From the NCBI GenBank assembly GCA_963580285.1, contig OY757011.1, positions 151,031,092 to 151,095,091 on the forward strand: a DNA stretch of 64,000 nt. The letters run 5' to 3'. Shown piece after piece: positions 21,483 through 32,860 of this stretch. Each line of letters starts with the position of its first letter. Position 1 is the first letter of the stretch. This DNA is from Lucinisca nassula (taxonomy: Eukaryota > Mollusca > Bivalvia > Lucinida > Lucinidae). The notes beneath the pieces were generated by a model that did not search any database, was not told where the DNA came from, and saw only the letters and a program-made list of their open reading frames with translations. Both the position numbers and the translations under genes were made by a program.

Positions 21483-22790
21483 ACAATGACTTGTTTGCAT
21501 CAATGACTTTTAACATTCCCAGTAGACAACAAAGCAGACAAGAATTGTTGTGATTGGCAGCTTAAGTGTTTATCGTATGTAGACGAAATCAACTGAAGCC
21601 AGTTGACGGACCACAGTGGGCACTTAACGGAAACTATCGAACATACTGAGCTCTACATAGATAGTTTGGTTCCGGCCAGCAAAAACAAACCTTAGGACAT
21701 ACATTTAAGAAGGCAGTTAAGTGGTCAAAATGTTTTTACACAATAAAAAAAAATACTTTCCAGCAAAGCTTGTTTTGCATTTGCATTTGTGCACTATCAA
21801 TGGAATATTGTAAATGCAAAAAGATGCATTTGTTGTGCTGGTCCTATTTAGTACATACATGTGTACAGAAGGGCACACAATGAAGCTGAAAAGATTGTGG
21901 GCTAGGGCAAGGAAGTAAATAAATAAATGCATAGAAAATAAAAGATAACAGGAAAACCTGCAATGTGCTACCAGTGCAACACCAAGAACCTGGACTGGGT
22001 CCCCTACTGGTGTATTAGCAAACAGTGATTGGATACCTAAACAGATGCCACACAACACCACATAACGCCACATCTGAACAGGCTTACACTGCTTACTTAA
22101 AATATAAAACAAAATGTTTAAGTCTGACAGTTCAGGATACACTCAGAGACAATTGACCCACCAGTACTTTCAGTGCTTTGATTCTCTTTAGTCCTACTGT
22201 TCTCCTATTGGCTTTTATCTGATTTAGGTAAACTGATCAATTATTAATCTGCAATAACATGATTTTTAGAAGAGTCTACAAAAATGACTTGTGCAACAAA
22301 GCTACCCAGCACCATATTCTGACCAAAGCCTTTACAGAGGTCAACTTAAGAAACTATATTAAACCTACTTGTGCAGCAAAGAAACTTATTTGACTGCACA
22401 GCATCTTAAGCACAGGCTGAGCTGAATGTTTGCTGTTCTCATGTATTGTTTTAGGTTTTGCTCTGTCATAGCTCAGAAGTCCCAAGCTTTTGTCAATAGC
22501 TGATGGTTTTGGTCTTAATGCCTCAAGGGGGATGAAGAAACCACAAGAATCAATTACCTTATTTACAGTAAATATCTTATAACCTTACCAACAGGCTTTG
22601 AGAAGTCTTTGAATGAAAAGCTAACTAAAATGTTTTTCAATGAAAGTTTACCTTAAATATTCTAGCAAATGAAATATCAAATACAGGGATGTTTTTTTGC
22701 TGAAAAAAAATGGGTAGCTTTTGAAATGCAAATCTTACAGGGTAAAAGTTTCAATTTAATTTATTAAATTAACGAACACATTAGCATTGA
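21483..22790. other. No gene recognised
   Basis: This stretch holds no repeat family that I could match and no exon with supporting splice sites. A 141-codon minus-strand open frame at 21717-22142 lacks any recognisable domain and begins in simple A+T-rich sequence, so it is not called as a gene. Confidence 0.45.
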
Positions 22791-22799
22791 TCAACACAT

Positions 22800-23034
22800 T
22801 AGCATTATTTGGTTAAAACTAGCTACGTTGTTTGTTAACGAATCATTAAAACTTTGATCATTTGATACGTCAAATATGCTAATATTTTTGCTGAAAAAAT
22901 GTGAGCAAATGCAAAAGCTGCTCATGTTTTTTCAGCAAAAATACCAAAATTTTAAATATTAAACTTGTTAGACTTGTTAACACTATGACCACTAACGAGC
23001 TCATTAAGCTAACGATGCTTTGAACAGCTGGTCT
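22800..23034. mobile_element. Palindromic MITE (GTTCAAAAC-type ends), copy 1
   Basis: A central hairpin GCTGAAAAAATGTGAGCA / GCTCATGTTTTTTCAGC is flanked by AACTTTGATCATTTGAT. It ends GATGCTTTGAACAGCTGG. Better-preserved copies are at 37654-37899 and 54730-54973. Confidence 0.75.
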
Positions 23035-23035
23035 C

Positions 23036-23340
23036 TGGTTTGGTTTGGAGGTTAACGTCCATTCAAGACTGTTAACACTTATCTTGCTGTTCACGACAAC
23101 CCCTATCTTTGCAAACAGTGTAGATCCAGATCAGATGGCTTCTGAAGAAGCCATCTGATCAGGATCTACACTGTTTGCCATTAAATCAAGTAATTTGACT
23201 GGTTGATAGACAGAAATGGGTGTGGCTTAAATGAATATTCAGCAAGATAAGGGTTAAGGTCATGTCAAGCTGGTAGGTTTACCTATCCACACTTATCCTG
23301 GGCAGTGTTATACAATTATTCTAGTGTTTGTTTTTCTACA
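23036..23340 (-). mobile_element. SINE-B copy split by a TTAA-flanked MITE
   Basis: The SINE tail (GGAGGTTAACGTCC) and body (GGTTTACCTATCCACACTT) are separated by 23075-23260. That insert has ends CACTTATCTTGCTG and CAGCAAGATAAGGG between TTAA sites, suggesting a piggyBac-like MITE. The insert carries hairpin module 2 at 23111-23178. Confidence 0.75.
23111..23178. repeat. Hairpin module 2, near-perfect 68 nt
   Basis: GCAAACAGTGTAGATCCAGA pairs with its reverse complement at the other end. The centre is GGCTTCTGAAGAAGCC. Confidence 0.92.
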
Positions 23341-23386
23341 GAGGGAAAATCAACTGCCTATATAATTTGCAGTAGAAAATATAAAC

Positions 23387-24310
23387 AAGAGGACCATGAT
23401 GTCCAGATTGGTTCTGAACTGACCACTCCCATGAACCCTCAGAGTATTATTTGGTCACTTTTTTACCTCATCTGAGTGGCCATGATCATTTGTACTTATA
23501 AATAGGTCAAGGTCAACATGGGGTCATCATTTGAACAAATTTGGTAGTACTAAGTCACCTGATGCCACACATCAAGTTTCTGGACAAATTGCCCAGCGTT
23601 TCTGGAGAAGATTTTTCAAGTATTTTTTTACCATATTTAGGCATGATGGCCATTTTGGTCATGTGACCTGAACCATTCAAACAAACTTTTGTTTTGCCAT
23701 TGTCATAAGAATTAAATTTAACCGAAATGGACCCAGTTGTCTAAAGAGAAAATGTCCTCTGAAATGTCAATGAAAAAAAAAAAATGAACATGCAATCCAA
23801 GCGACCTGGGGTCAAAGTCGCCAAATGACCTTTGGCATTCATATGACTAGTGTAATACAAGAGGACCATGATGTCCGGATTGGTTCTGAACTGACCACTC
23901 CCATGATTATTTGGTCACTTTTTTACCTCATCTGAGTGGCCATGATCATTTGTACTTATAAATAGGTCAAGGTCAACATAGGGTCATCACTTGAACAAAT
24001 TTGGCAGTACTATTTCACCTGATGCCACATATCAAGTTTCTGGACAAATTGCCCAGCGTTTCTGGAGAATGTCTTTCAAGTTTTTTATTTAATATATTTA
24101 GGCATGACGGCCATTTTGGTCATGTGACCTGAACCGTTCCAACAAACTTTTGTTTTGCCAAAAGAATTAGATTTAACCAAAATGGGCCCAGTTGTCTAAA
24201 GAGAAAATGTCCTCTGAAATGTCAATGAACAAAACTATGAACACGCAATCCAAGTGACATGGGGTCAAAGTCCCCAAATAACCTTGACCTTTGGCATTCA
24301 TATGACTGGT
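23387..24310 (+). repeat. Direct tandem duplication (~470 bp x 2) of pearl-like family P-M
   Basis: Two units (23387-23859 and 23860-24310) start with CAAGAGGACCATGATGTCC and run in parallel to GGCATTCATATGACT. An 11-bp indel follows CACTCCCATGA. Diverged relatives continue at 24835-25350, 25790-25870 and 26140-26310. Confidence 0.88.
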
Positions 24311-24431
24311 GTAATCATACGATTAATCTTCATGTTGTTCTGATGATGATTCATAGACATCCATATAGTACCTACTCTGATGTCTAGAACACAATAGTTT
24401 TCGAAAAATGACTTGTTTTACCTTTTTCGCA

Positions 24432-24790
24432 TTCAAAGTAGAAGTAAAACAAAGATCAGGATTCGATACAATTAACTTACTCCACCCATCAAAGACACCA
24501 AAGGGAAAGAAACACAAACATTAAGCGACCAGACCATAATGGAAACATAAACAAAGGAAGGCCATAAGGACAGTTACTTTCCCACAAAATGGCCATATGG
24601 CCATCCAAAATAAAAAGACACAAATGATACACACAGAAAGTAACAAACAACAACATAAATAAATCGCCACAGAAGAACTGCCTTGGAACGGTCAGTGGAA
24701 AGATTTCCACTGGGGGGCTTAAATCGATTTTACGTAGCCACAATCCTCGCCCTTACTTCCGTCGCGATTTAGACAAATAATTTGTTCAGT
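24432..24790 (-). mobile_element. RT-retroelement 3' end, second copy
   Basis: It matches 4548-4820 and extends further 5' (TTACTTCCGTCGCGATTTAG), as at 18955-19080. Its minus-strand frame ending TGA shares I-L-W-E-S-N and V-F-V-F-L-S-L-W-C-L with the other copies. Confidence 0.72.
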
Positions 24791-24999
24791 CTAAGGAAAA
24801 GAAAGCCTAAGGAACTAAATTTGACATTGCAGTAAAATAAAGGTCAACCTAGGGTCATCATTTGAACAAATTTGGAAGTACTCACTCCCTTGATGCTAAT
24901 TACTAAGTTTCAAGAAAATTGGCCCAGTGGTTTTACAATATCCGGGCATGGTGTTCATCTTGGTAATGTGACCTGGAGCAATCAAACCTGTATCGCTTA

Positions 25000-25195
25000 T
25001 ATTTTTTTAGTTTTGGATAGCCAATTGGATATTTTGTGGGAAAGTAACTCTCATTTTGGCTTTCCGCTATTGATGTTTCCATTTGGGTCTAGTTATTTCG
25101 TGTTTGTGTTTCTTTCCCTTTGTTGTCTCTGATGGGAGCTGCAAGTTAATTGGATTGATTTCTGATCATTGCCTTCACTTCTATTTTCATTCCCC
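25000..25195 (+). mobile_element. RT-retroelement 3' end, third copy, opposite strand
   Basis: The plus strand encodes V-L-D-S-Q-L-D-I-L-W-E-S-N and ends V-F-L-S-L-C-C-L-TGA, aligned to the minus-strand copies at 4.6 and 24.5 kb. It lies inside a P-M element remnant. Confidence 0.7.
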
Positions 25196-25359
25196 CATGG
25201 TCAGGAGGTTACATATGAAATTAAATTGAAATTAGCCCAGCTGTTTTAGAGAAAATGTCTTTTGAAAATGTTGATGGACCTGCAATTCAAGTGACCTTGG
25301 GCCAAAGTTACCAAATGACCATGACTATAAGCATTCATTAGACATTCATTTTGTACATA

Positions 25360-25709
25360 CAGTAGAACTTTGATGGCTCGAACACCAATGGCTTGTTTAC
25401 CATGGATTAGTCGAACCCATTCTTGAGCCCCTAGCGAAATCCTCTACATAAGAAATAGTGGGGGATAATTAAGGAGATATTAGTCTTTTATCTTACAAAT
25501 GCATGCTGTGTGTACTCATTAGAATCGCCTCAATGAGGCGATTCTAATGAGTACACACAGCATACATATTCATTATGGATCACCGAAAAGATGTCTAATA
25601 GTATCTCGTTACGCCTCCTAGCAGTAACCCTCAGTGGCTCGAACTCCCCCAGGTGTCTCGAACAGATTTTCGAGGTCCCAAAGGTGTTCGAGCCATTGAA
25701 GTTCGACAG
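25360..25709. mobile_element. Tigger/pogo-like MITE with TA duplication
   Basis: Ends CAGTAGAACTTTGATGGCTC and its inverted partner (690-709) are flanked by TA. This end type fits the pogo branch of Tc1/mariner. Hairpin module 1 (25504-25562) sits in the middle. There is no coding capacity. Confidence 0.8.
25504..25562. repeat. Hairpin module 1, near-perfect 59 nt
   Basis: The arms meet at GAATCGCCTCAATGAGGCGA and remain complementary to the ends. Only the centre is unpaired. Confidence 0.95.
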
Positions 25710-26510
25710 TACTCCCACATCATAAACCACACTATTTTTCAAACAATGCATTGGTTTACCTTTTCCCCATCCAAAAGCCTAAGGAACCAAATCTAACCTT
25801 GTAATAAAATAGTCAAGGTCAATCTTGGGTCATCATTAAAACAAGCTTGATAGAACTGGGTCACCTTATAAGAATCTTATATGGATGTGAGGGGTGGATT
25901 GAAAAATCCGTCCCGAGGGACACTGTCCGGCATCACGAGTGATTCTTTTTCTTGCATAACTTCCATTTCTATTGCAAATTTTTAATGCTGCTGTCACTTC
26001 GGTTACCGACGTCCGCCATTTTGTGATGACACAACAGGAATGTTTAGTGATGTCACGCATGATGCCGCCGCGCATGAGGTTGTAATCAACCAGTGCATTT
26101 ATCAATCAGGTGATTATATTTGATTTGGGGTCGGAACACCAGGGTCAGAACATTAATTTCTATCCCAGGGTAAAATCACTTGCCTGGTGTGCAAGAAGAT
26201 GCTATGTAACAGGTTTCAAAGCAATCGACCCATTGGTTCTAGAAATTTTTAGTGTTTTTACCACATCTGGGCATGGTGGCCATCTTGGAGATGTTACCTG
26301 GGCATCTTGAGCCTTTGATTTGTGCCGAGTGAGGGTTGGGAGGAGCGGTAATAAACAAACTTGACAAACTACAGCTTTCCAAGGATCTGACTATAGACCC
26401 GCTGCAGCACTATTAGAGGAGATAGACCCATAGTGTTGAAATATTTGAAGATAACATCACTGTAGGACATGGTAACATGGCAACATAAAACCTATCAAGG
26501 AATTTAACTA

Positions 26511-26885
26511 CAGTGAACCCTCTTTATACCGACATTTCGATATAACGGCAAAACTAGTTATAAGGGAAATATTAATGGAACAGATCCTAAGGTCAAGATA
26601 AGACAAATTAATGGATATAAACAAGGATATTATATTCAATATTCAACAAAAATGTTGTGGATATTTGTTAGAATTGCCTCGGCAAGGCGATTCTAACAAA
26701 TGACCCCAACATTTGGCAAGGCGATTCTAACAAATGGCCACAGCATTTGTTTCTTGGTGTAATTAGGGGGAAAAAGTATTTCAAATCTTTTCTAATGCCA
26801 TACTCGTTTTTTTCTTTATAGGGACAAATTCCTTATAGCAATAAATATTTAGGGAACAAACAGTCGTTTTAAAAAGGGTCCCCTG
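26511..26885. mobile_element. Tigger/pogo-like MITE in a pearl-like element
   Basis: The left end CAGTGAACCCTCTTTATACC and right end AAAAAGGGTCCCCTG are inverted and flanked by TA. The host sequence TTTAACTA|CAGGAGTT rejoins if it is removed. It holds a partly duplicated hairpin module 1 (26651-26750). Confidence 0.75.
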
Positions 26886-27265
26886 TACAGGAGTTCTGGG
26901 CCATAAGCCCTGATTCGGGTATGCACGATACATCAACCCACTGCCAATGTGTACCAGGTTTCAACCCTGTATCCCTTAACCCATTTTGTACCGAAAACCA
27001 CAAACGGGTAGTTGGAAAACAGTGCAGGCCCAGATTAGACACCGCAAATTGTGGCCTCCGATCAGGGCCTACACTGTTCACAAAATCGTAAGCCAATTTC
27101 CAAATAAAATTTGAAGAATTTCAACACAACCTTACCATTGGAAAACATGCCCGTGTGAAATAATGGCATCCAACATGGTGTCAGAAGTAACAAATTTTGG
27201 GTAAAAATGATACTTTCTTTCTTATTTCTGCTTTCAACATAGTTAAACCTCAAATCAAACAAACA

Positions 27266-27440
27266 ATAGATTGTGGGTGCTCATTAGAACCACCTCAATG
27301 AGGTGGTTCTAATGAGTACTCACAATCTATGTTTTGAGCAAAAATAAGGCAAATAATGTATACCCCTGTAAACCCCAATTTTCTCTATATAAAGTGGGGT
27401 TTGGAGGGGTCTTCATTTCACGGACTTGTCATCGTGATGC
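27266..27440. mobile_element. MITE K with hairpin module 1
   Basis: The hairpin (27266-27330, centre CCACCTCAATGAGGTGG) is followed by a second fold-back, AAACCCCAATTTTCTC / AAAGTGGGGTTT, and CACGGACTTGTCATCGTGAT. The same order, inverted or direct, occurs at 37975-38240, 38690-38880 and 44660-44880. Confidence 0.75.
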
Positions 27441-27753
27441 ACCCCTAAATTATGAAATGGATTTGTGTTATATAAAAGGTGGAAGGTTTCATTTGGAACA
27501 AAAAGGGTTAATTTATTGAGTAAAGTGCAATGAAAAATTTTCAAAACTGGCAAATTGTAAAACCTATCAAGGGATGTAACTCAGGAGTTATAGGCCATGA
27601 TTCTGGTATACATCAGCCCACTGTCTGTGTGTTCACCACATTCCAACTTTACAAACATTACTCCTGAGAAACCTGAAATGAAAATTTTTCATTTAAAGCG
27701 AATATTATAATTAAACTTATCAAGGGATTTAACATCATAAGTTATGGGCCCCT

Positions 27754-28085
27754 GGCCCTGATTCTGGTATACACAATACGTACATCTGCCCACTGTCCAT
27801 GTGTGTGACAGCAAAGAATTATGGCCCTGATTCTGGTATACACAATACATCAGCCCACTGTCCATGTGTGTGACAGGAGAGAGAGTTATGGCCCTGATTC
27901 TGGTATACACAATACATCTGCCCACTGTCCATGTGTGTGACAGGAGAGAGAGTTATGGCCCTGATTCTGGTATACACAATACATCAGCCCACTGTCCATG
28001 TGTGTGACAGGAGAGAGTGTTATGGCCCTGATTCTGGTATACACAACACATCAGCCCACTATCCATGTGTTTACCAAGTTCCAAC
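27754..28085 (+). repeat. 67-bp minisatellite, ~5 units
   Basis: ATGGCCCTGATTCTGG starts units at 27821, 27888, 27955 and 28022, exactly 67 bp apart. A less perfect first unit is at 27754. It is a local amplification inside P-I. Confidence 0.92.
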
Positions 28086-28580
28086 AGTTCCTGAGAAATC
28101 TGTAATCAAATTTTTTTTATCAATGGTAAACAAAGGATTTAACTCGAGACCTATAGGCCATTGGCCCTGTTTCAGATATACACATTGCCCTTGTGTGTAC
28201 CACATTTCAACTTTGTAACCCTTGCAGTTGTTGAGAAAAATGTGGAAACCTTTTTATCTGAGAAATTGTTTTCGTTAATGGTAATGGGGCTTTTGGCCAT
28301 GATTCCAGTATACACGATTAATCAATCCACTGCCCACATGAGTACCAAATTTCAACTTTATAACCTTAACAGTTGTTGAGAGGAATGTGAAGAAAATTTT
28401 ATCTTAAGAAGCGGGACGGAATGATGGACAGAAGGAATGACAGAAGGAAAATCAAATCCAGTATAGCCCCACATTTTAAAGCCGAGCTATAAAAATGCGG
28501 GGAATATCAGGTTCCTATGGAATTTCGCAAGTCTGATCCAGATAATAATGTTCTCTAAGTGTTTTGCTTTTATGCCATAG

Positions 28581-28661
28581 GTGAGTAGTAACAAGGGTTA
28601 TTATGGGATAATTCAAAGAGCTGCCATGATTCAGAGACTACCTGGAACACATGAAAAGCTG
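28581..28661 (+). CDS. Candidate internal exon, unknown protein
   Basis: A pyrimidine-rich tract ending CCATAG precedes 81 nt that are open in only one frame, followed by GTAATT. The 27 residues include N-K-G-Y-Y-G-I-I-Q-R-A-A and L-P-G-T-H-E-K-L, a helix-like composition unlike nearby repeats. The stretch sits in sequence that matches none of the repeat families in the window. No flanking exons of the same gene were recognised, and I do not know the protein. Its direction would be convergent with PHF5A. Confidence 0.38.
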
Positions 28662-28863
28662 GTAATTTTACTGCAATATTGTAATGTATGAACACATACA
28701 TACAACTTTTTCCACCATGTTTCAGCCATGTCAGTTAAATTTATTTCAAGATATTAATAGCTTCTGAAATAGATGCTTAAATTTTTTGCTGTTTTGAGAC
28801 AAAAACATGCATATGAATTTTTGCAATATAAACTTTTCATGAAACTTTTAATTGTTTGTACAG

Positions 28864-28996
28864 TGAGTGAGTGTTTGAGTTTTACGTCCCATCAACAGCT
28901 AAGGTCATACGGAGAAGGGACCTCGGTTTAAAGACTCATCCAAAAGTCTGGAGAAGCCCGAGATCGATTCTGCAATCCCTGGTTTACATGGCTTCA
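28864..28996 (-). mobile_element. SINE-D lacking its box A region
   Basis: Compared with 31839-32003 it lacks about 29 bp covering the first half of the tRNA head. TTGTTTGTACAG / TTGCTTGTACAG (28852-28863 and 28997-29008) flank it as a one-mismatch target duplication. Confidence 0.85.
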
Positions 28997-29053
28997 TTGC
29001 TTGTACAGCAAACTTTTATTGTGCAAAGCAGCATGTCCCATGAAAACAACACC

Positions 29054-29360
29054 ATTTATTTTGTATGTTTGATTTGAGGTTTAACATCCCCGTCAACAAT
29101 GTATAGGTCATTTTGGAGACGTTTCTTCCAATTTTGTGGGACTTTTAACTGACACTGAGATGAAATGACATCTCAAGCCCTGTCGCTCAATGAAACCAAT
29201 AGGGTTTATAAGCATGGACTGTCCAACTTGCATGGTTTTGCCTGGGCAGGCTTAGATCCTCTAAGCTGTTTACCAGTACTTGTGTGCGGTCGGTTTCAGC
29301 TCTGCGTGGAAGCATCATGCAGCCCATCTATTTCTTCAAGCCCTGATGGTCGGGGGCCAT
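29054..29360 (-). mobile_element. SINE-A, 10-bp target duplication
   Basis: AAACAACACC flanks it at 29044-29053 and 29361-29370. The body is near consensus. Confidence 0.9.
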
Positions 29361-29370
29361 AAACAACACC

Positions 29371-30181
29371 TTTGTGCAAGGGTATTTGAGCACACGCACT
29401 AAGGAAACACTCAGATCAGTCTGCATATCCACACAATTATTACACAGCTTTGTCTTTGTGAAGAAAATCTTGGACAAGAGGCATCCATATAATACACAGA
29501 GAAGACTGATCAGACTGTGCAGATGCACAGACTAATCTGCTTTATTGCTGGATGCACCAGGTTAAAGACACTTTTTGCTTGGCATGATACATTTTATTTT
29601 GGGGTTGTATACCTGTAGGTAAAATTTTTTTGTGTATGCACAGACTAGGTATTGTAGCACAGCAAAAACAATAAGTCATAACTGTTCCTCTATCAAGAGT
29701 AAAATTCCTATATTAAGACCATCTTTGGGACTGTTCAAAAGTGGTCTAAAAGACCACTTTCTAGCAGTGCCAAAGGAGGTCTCTCATTAGAGAAAACACA
29801 AAGAACAGTCTTAATTAATTTTACTGTATTATTTTCATTTCCAAGGGAGACCATACTTGCAAATGTAAAACTTCTGGCATTTAATAGTTTGCTCCCTTGC
29901 TTTCTTGAGTGGCCATTCACATTAAAGAAATAGAAATACTTTAAAGGAAAAAAACTCTGTCAAAATGTCGGGCAAGAGGGGTCTGCTGTAAGCCTTACTG
30001 TAAGGGTATAGGTTTGCTCCCGAGTTTATAATTATTTCCAGACGAGTTGATGCAATGGAAACAAACTGGTAGAAAAGTTGTTTTCCATTTTTTGTAAAGA
30101 AGAGTCATTAGCCTTATAATTTTACTTACCAAAATACATGTACTTGGTATTAGGTTCCCTCTATGGATAGTCACAGACTTC
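29371..30181. other. No gene recognised
   Basis: I see only a short hairpin (AAAGTGGTC TAAAA GACCACTTT near 29734-29757) and unmatched A+T-rich sequence. No supported exon was found. Confidence 0.45.
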
Positions 30182-30185
30182 TTAA

Positions 30186-30410
30186 CCCATTGTAAGCGGG
30201 AAACCCCTAAAGGGGTACCTTGGCAAACAGTGCAGGCCCAGATCAGATGCCGCAGAATGCATCGTCTGATCAGGGTCGGCACTATTTGCTAACAGAATTT
30301 TCTATCAAAAATAGAAAACAAAAACCAAAAAAATAGGACTGACACCCTTTATATGACAAAAGGACTTGTCCAACATATAGCAATGGAAGAGTCCACCAGC
30401 ATACAATGGG
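30186..30410. mobile_element. TTAA-flanked palindromic MITE
   Basis: Ends CCCATTGTAAGC and CATACAATGGG lie between TTAA at 30182-30185 and 30411-30414. Hairpin module 2 (30223-30289) is inside. TTAA duplication fits a piggyBac-like non-autonomous element. Confidence 0.85.
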
Positions 30411-30596
30411 TTAAGGCTGACAGGGAGAGCTGAAATCTGACTGAGGCTGATTTGACCCTTGTCCAGCTTGGCGCACCCATTCTGACAATCAGCCAATCAA
30501 ATTATCTGATATTATGCATTCATCCAATTCACAAACTAAACTAGATCCATTTCAGTCGTTATCAGAGCCCCGTGATCACGTTTGAAGTGGGAGGAG

Positions 30597-30637
30597 TGTG
30601 TATGTGTGTGTGTGTGGGGGGGGGGGGGGGGGGGGGG
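30597..30637. repeat. GT repeat followed by 22 G
   Basis: A GTGTGT run passes directly into an unbroken run of 22 G at 30616-30637. Its true length may be uncertain because such runs are hard to sequence. Confidence 0.9.
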
Positions 30638-30846
30638 CACACATTGCTAGAAAAGTTTAGATATACAATGGGGTTGCATTGTCAGTATTCTCAGTCGGTG
30701 CTCTGACGGTTTCTTGCTAGTTATTTTAAGCATTGATGGCTAAATCCATGTTTATGTATACTGCCTGCACTTCAGTACAGAGAAATAACTTATCAGTCAA
30801 AATTTATAACAGCTAGAGTTTTTGCCCTTTGCTACATATGTGCGTT

Positions 30847-30928
30847 TTATTAAACTTGGTGAGGAAAAGGGATAAAATGCTCCGCACAGCCTCACATTTT
30901 ATCCCTTTTCCTCAACTCGTTTAATAAA
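30847..30928. repeat. Long inverted repeat (hairpin)
   Basis: TTATTAAAC...GAGGAAAAGGGATAAAATG is mirrored by CATTTTATCCCTTTTCCTC...GTTTAATAA with a 15-nt loop. Confidence 0.9.
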
Positions 30929-31076
30929 TCCAATACAGGTAATACATAACACATGTAAGATCCTCTATGTCTGCAAAGGTAGGGCTGTAATGTTCAGCAG
31001 GACAAGGGCTAAGAGCTCTCTGAGCAGACATGTCTGAAAACATAGTTTTACATGTCACAGTTCAAGGCTGATTTAA

Positions 31077-31311
31077 GGGGAATGGATCCACCTGGCAATT
31101 TTTTCCGTCATTTTTCAAAGGGAGGCAACTTTTGGGACTTCCTGTTTGCTTTTCTATAATATCTTGTCTCATGGAAAAAGGGGTCTACTCTTAAAAGAAA
31201 GAATTTGCTCCTCAGAAGCAAATTATTTTCTTTAAGAGTTGACCCGTATCGACATGGGAGACAAAAAGACTTTTGAAGGAGTTGCCTCCCCTGAAAGTGT
31301 ATCCATTTCCC
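31077..31311. mobile_element. TTAA-flanked MITE with central fold-back
   Basis: GGGGAATGGAT and ATCCATTTCCC are inverted ends between TTAA at 31073-31076 and 31312-31315. The centre folds back (ACTCTTAAAAGAAAG / CTTTAAGAGT). Fragments of the same family appear at 44200-44660 and 58752-58830. Confidence 0.8.
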
Positions 31312-31686
31312 TTAACTGCTCAATGAGCAGACCCCATTTCGCTTGTCACATCTCAAAATAAGAATAATTCAACAGACTTATAAAATCAGACAATCAGACA
31401 ACAACAGCAGTTATGAACCTCTAACTGGAAGAGACACCTTTTCCTCCTTGACAGCCCTTGCTGGATATTGTTTGCAGGAACATCAACTGAAGCCACATGG
31501 AAACAGTGGCCAGGGATACATCTTGGTGCATTCAATGACCACTATTTTCTTTCGTAAACAAAGCCAGTAAGCACCTCCAGGGGAAGCAACCACAAGTATT
31601 TCAATAATATTTTCCTCCTCCTTTTCCGTACAGGTCAATCCTCAATTGAAGAAAAGTGGCTTCTGAGATGCAAATTATTTTCCGTT

Positions 31687-32860
31687 TTTAGCTCACCTGA
31701 GCAACGGTGAGCTTATAGTATGGCAAGGCTGGTGTCTGTCTGTTGTCTGTCTACTGTCAACATTTTAAAACATCTCTGAAACAACAGGGCTGATTGAAGT
31801 CAAATTTCATGTGGAGCATTCATGGGATGGGAGAACGAGTGAGTGAGTGTTTCAGTTTCACGTCCCACCAACAGCTAAGGTCATACGGAGACGGGACCTT
31901 GGTTTATAGACTCATCCGAAAGTCTGGAGAAGCCCGGGATCGAACCTGCGACCCCTGGTTTACAAGGCGAGAAGTGTAACCACTCGACCACGGAGGCTTC
32001 TATGGATGGGAGAACGAAAATTAATTTGCAAGGTCACATGACCAAGATGGTGGCCATTTCCATATAAAGTAAAAACCTCCAGAACCAGTAGGTCGATTGT
32101 CATGAAACTTGGAATGTAGCATTGGGGGACTCGAGTTTGTTGAAACATTGAAATGATGACCCCTGGATTATCTTGACCTATTTTATGTCAAGGTCAAATT
32201 TGATCGCATAGGCTTTTATATGGGAAAAAGTTAAAACCATCTAGTTTTCAGAAACTAATGCAATCTGTGATCAGAAAATTGTTAGATGCAGTGAGCAAAA
32301 GGAGTAAATGAAATTACGAGTATTCAAGGTCAAGGCTATTCCTTGGCCAAGAAGGTCAAGGTCATTCAGATATGAAAATTAAAACTTGTTTTTCTCAGAA
32401 ACTGCTGGGCCATTTGTAATGAAATTTCATATGAAAGCTTTCAGAAAAAAGAAATAAAAATTAATTAATAGGAGTTTCTTGACATGACCAATATGTCTGT
32501 CATGCGCATATATATAAGGTCAACACCCTTCAAAATTATTCTTCTCCGGAACCAGTAGGATGATTATCATGAAACCTGGTATGTAGCATTCAGTTTCTTT
32601 TGCTCAGAAACTACTGAGCCATTTGAAACCAAATTTCATATGAAAGCTTTCAGGATCAAGGAAATAAAAATTAATTAATATGAGTTTGGTCACATGACCT
32701 ATATGGCTGCTACCCTTCAAACCTTTTTTCTCTGGTACCAATGATCCACATGATTTTAAAGGTCATGGGGCCCATCATAACTTGTTCAAATGATGACTCT
32801 GACTTGACCTTGACCCAATTTATGTCAAGGTCAAATTTGGTTGCATATGCTTTTATATGG
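31687..32860 (-). mobile_element. Pearl-like element, reverse orientation
   Basis: The low end TTTTTAGCTCACCTGAGCAACGG is the reverse complement of the terminal GTGAGCTAAAAA of other pearl-like elements. Monomers contain GGTCACATGACCAAGATGG and ATGAAACTTGGAATGTAGC. SINE-D interrupts it. Confidence 0.65.
31839..32003 (-). mobile_element. SINE-D (tRNA-derived), 14-bp target duplication
   Basis: GGATGGGAGAACGA flanks it at 31825-31838 and 32004-32017. The minus-strand head GTGGTCGAGTGGTTA (box A) and GGTTCGATCCC (box B) are intact. Confidence 0.95.

Larger units (their letters stand above)
26420..28505 (+). mobile_element. Pearl-like element P-I with insertions
   Basis: Monomers contain CCTATCAAGGGATTTAACT, GGCCCTGATTCTGGTATACA and CACATTTCAACTTTGTAACC. 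The end has GGACGGAATGATGGACAGAAGG and GAGCTATAAAAATGCGGGG. A pogo-like MITE, a TTAA MITE remnant (26979-27240), a tiny SINE-A tail (27242-27265) and MITE K interrupt it. Confidence 0.65.

Noticed and set aside
21717..22142. Longest open frame in the window (141 codons, minus strand)
   Set aside because: No recognisable domain, no splice or promoter support, A+T-rich low-complexity start. Length alone is compatible with chance.
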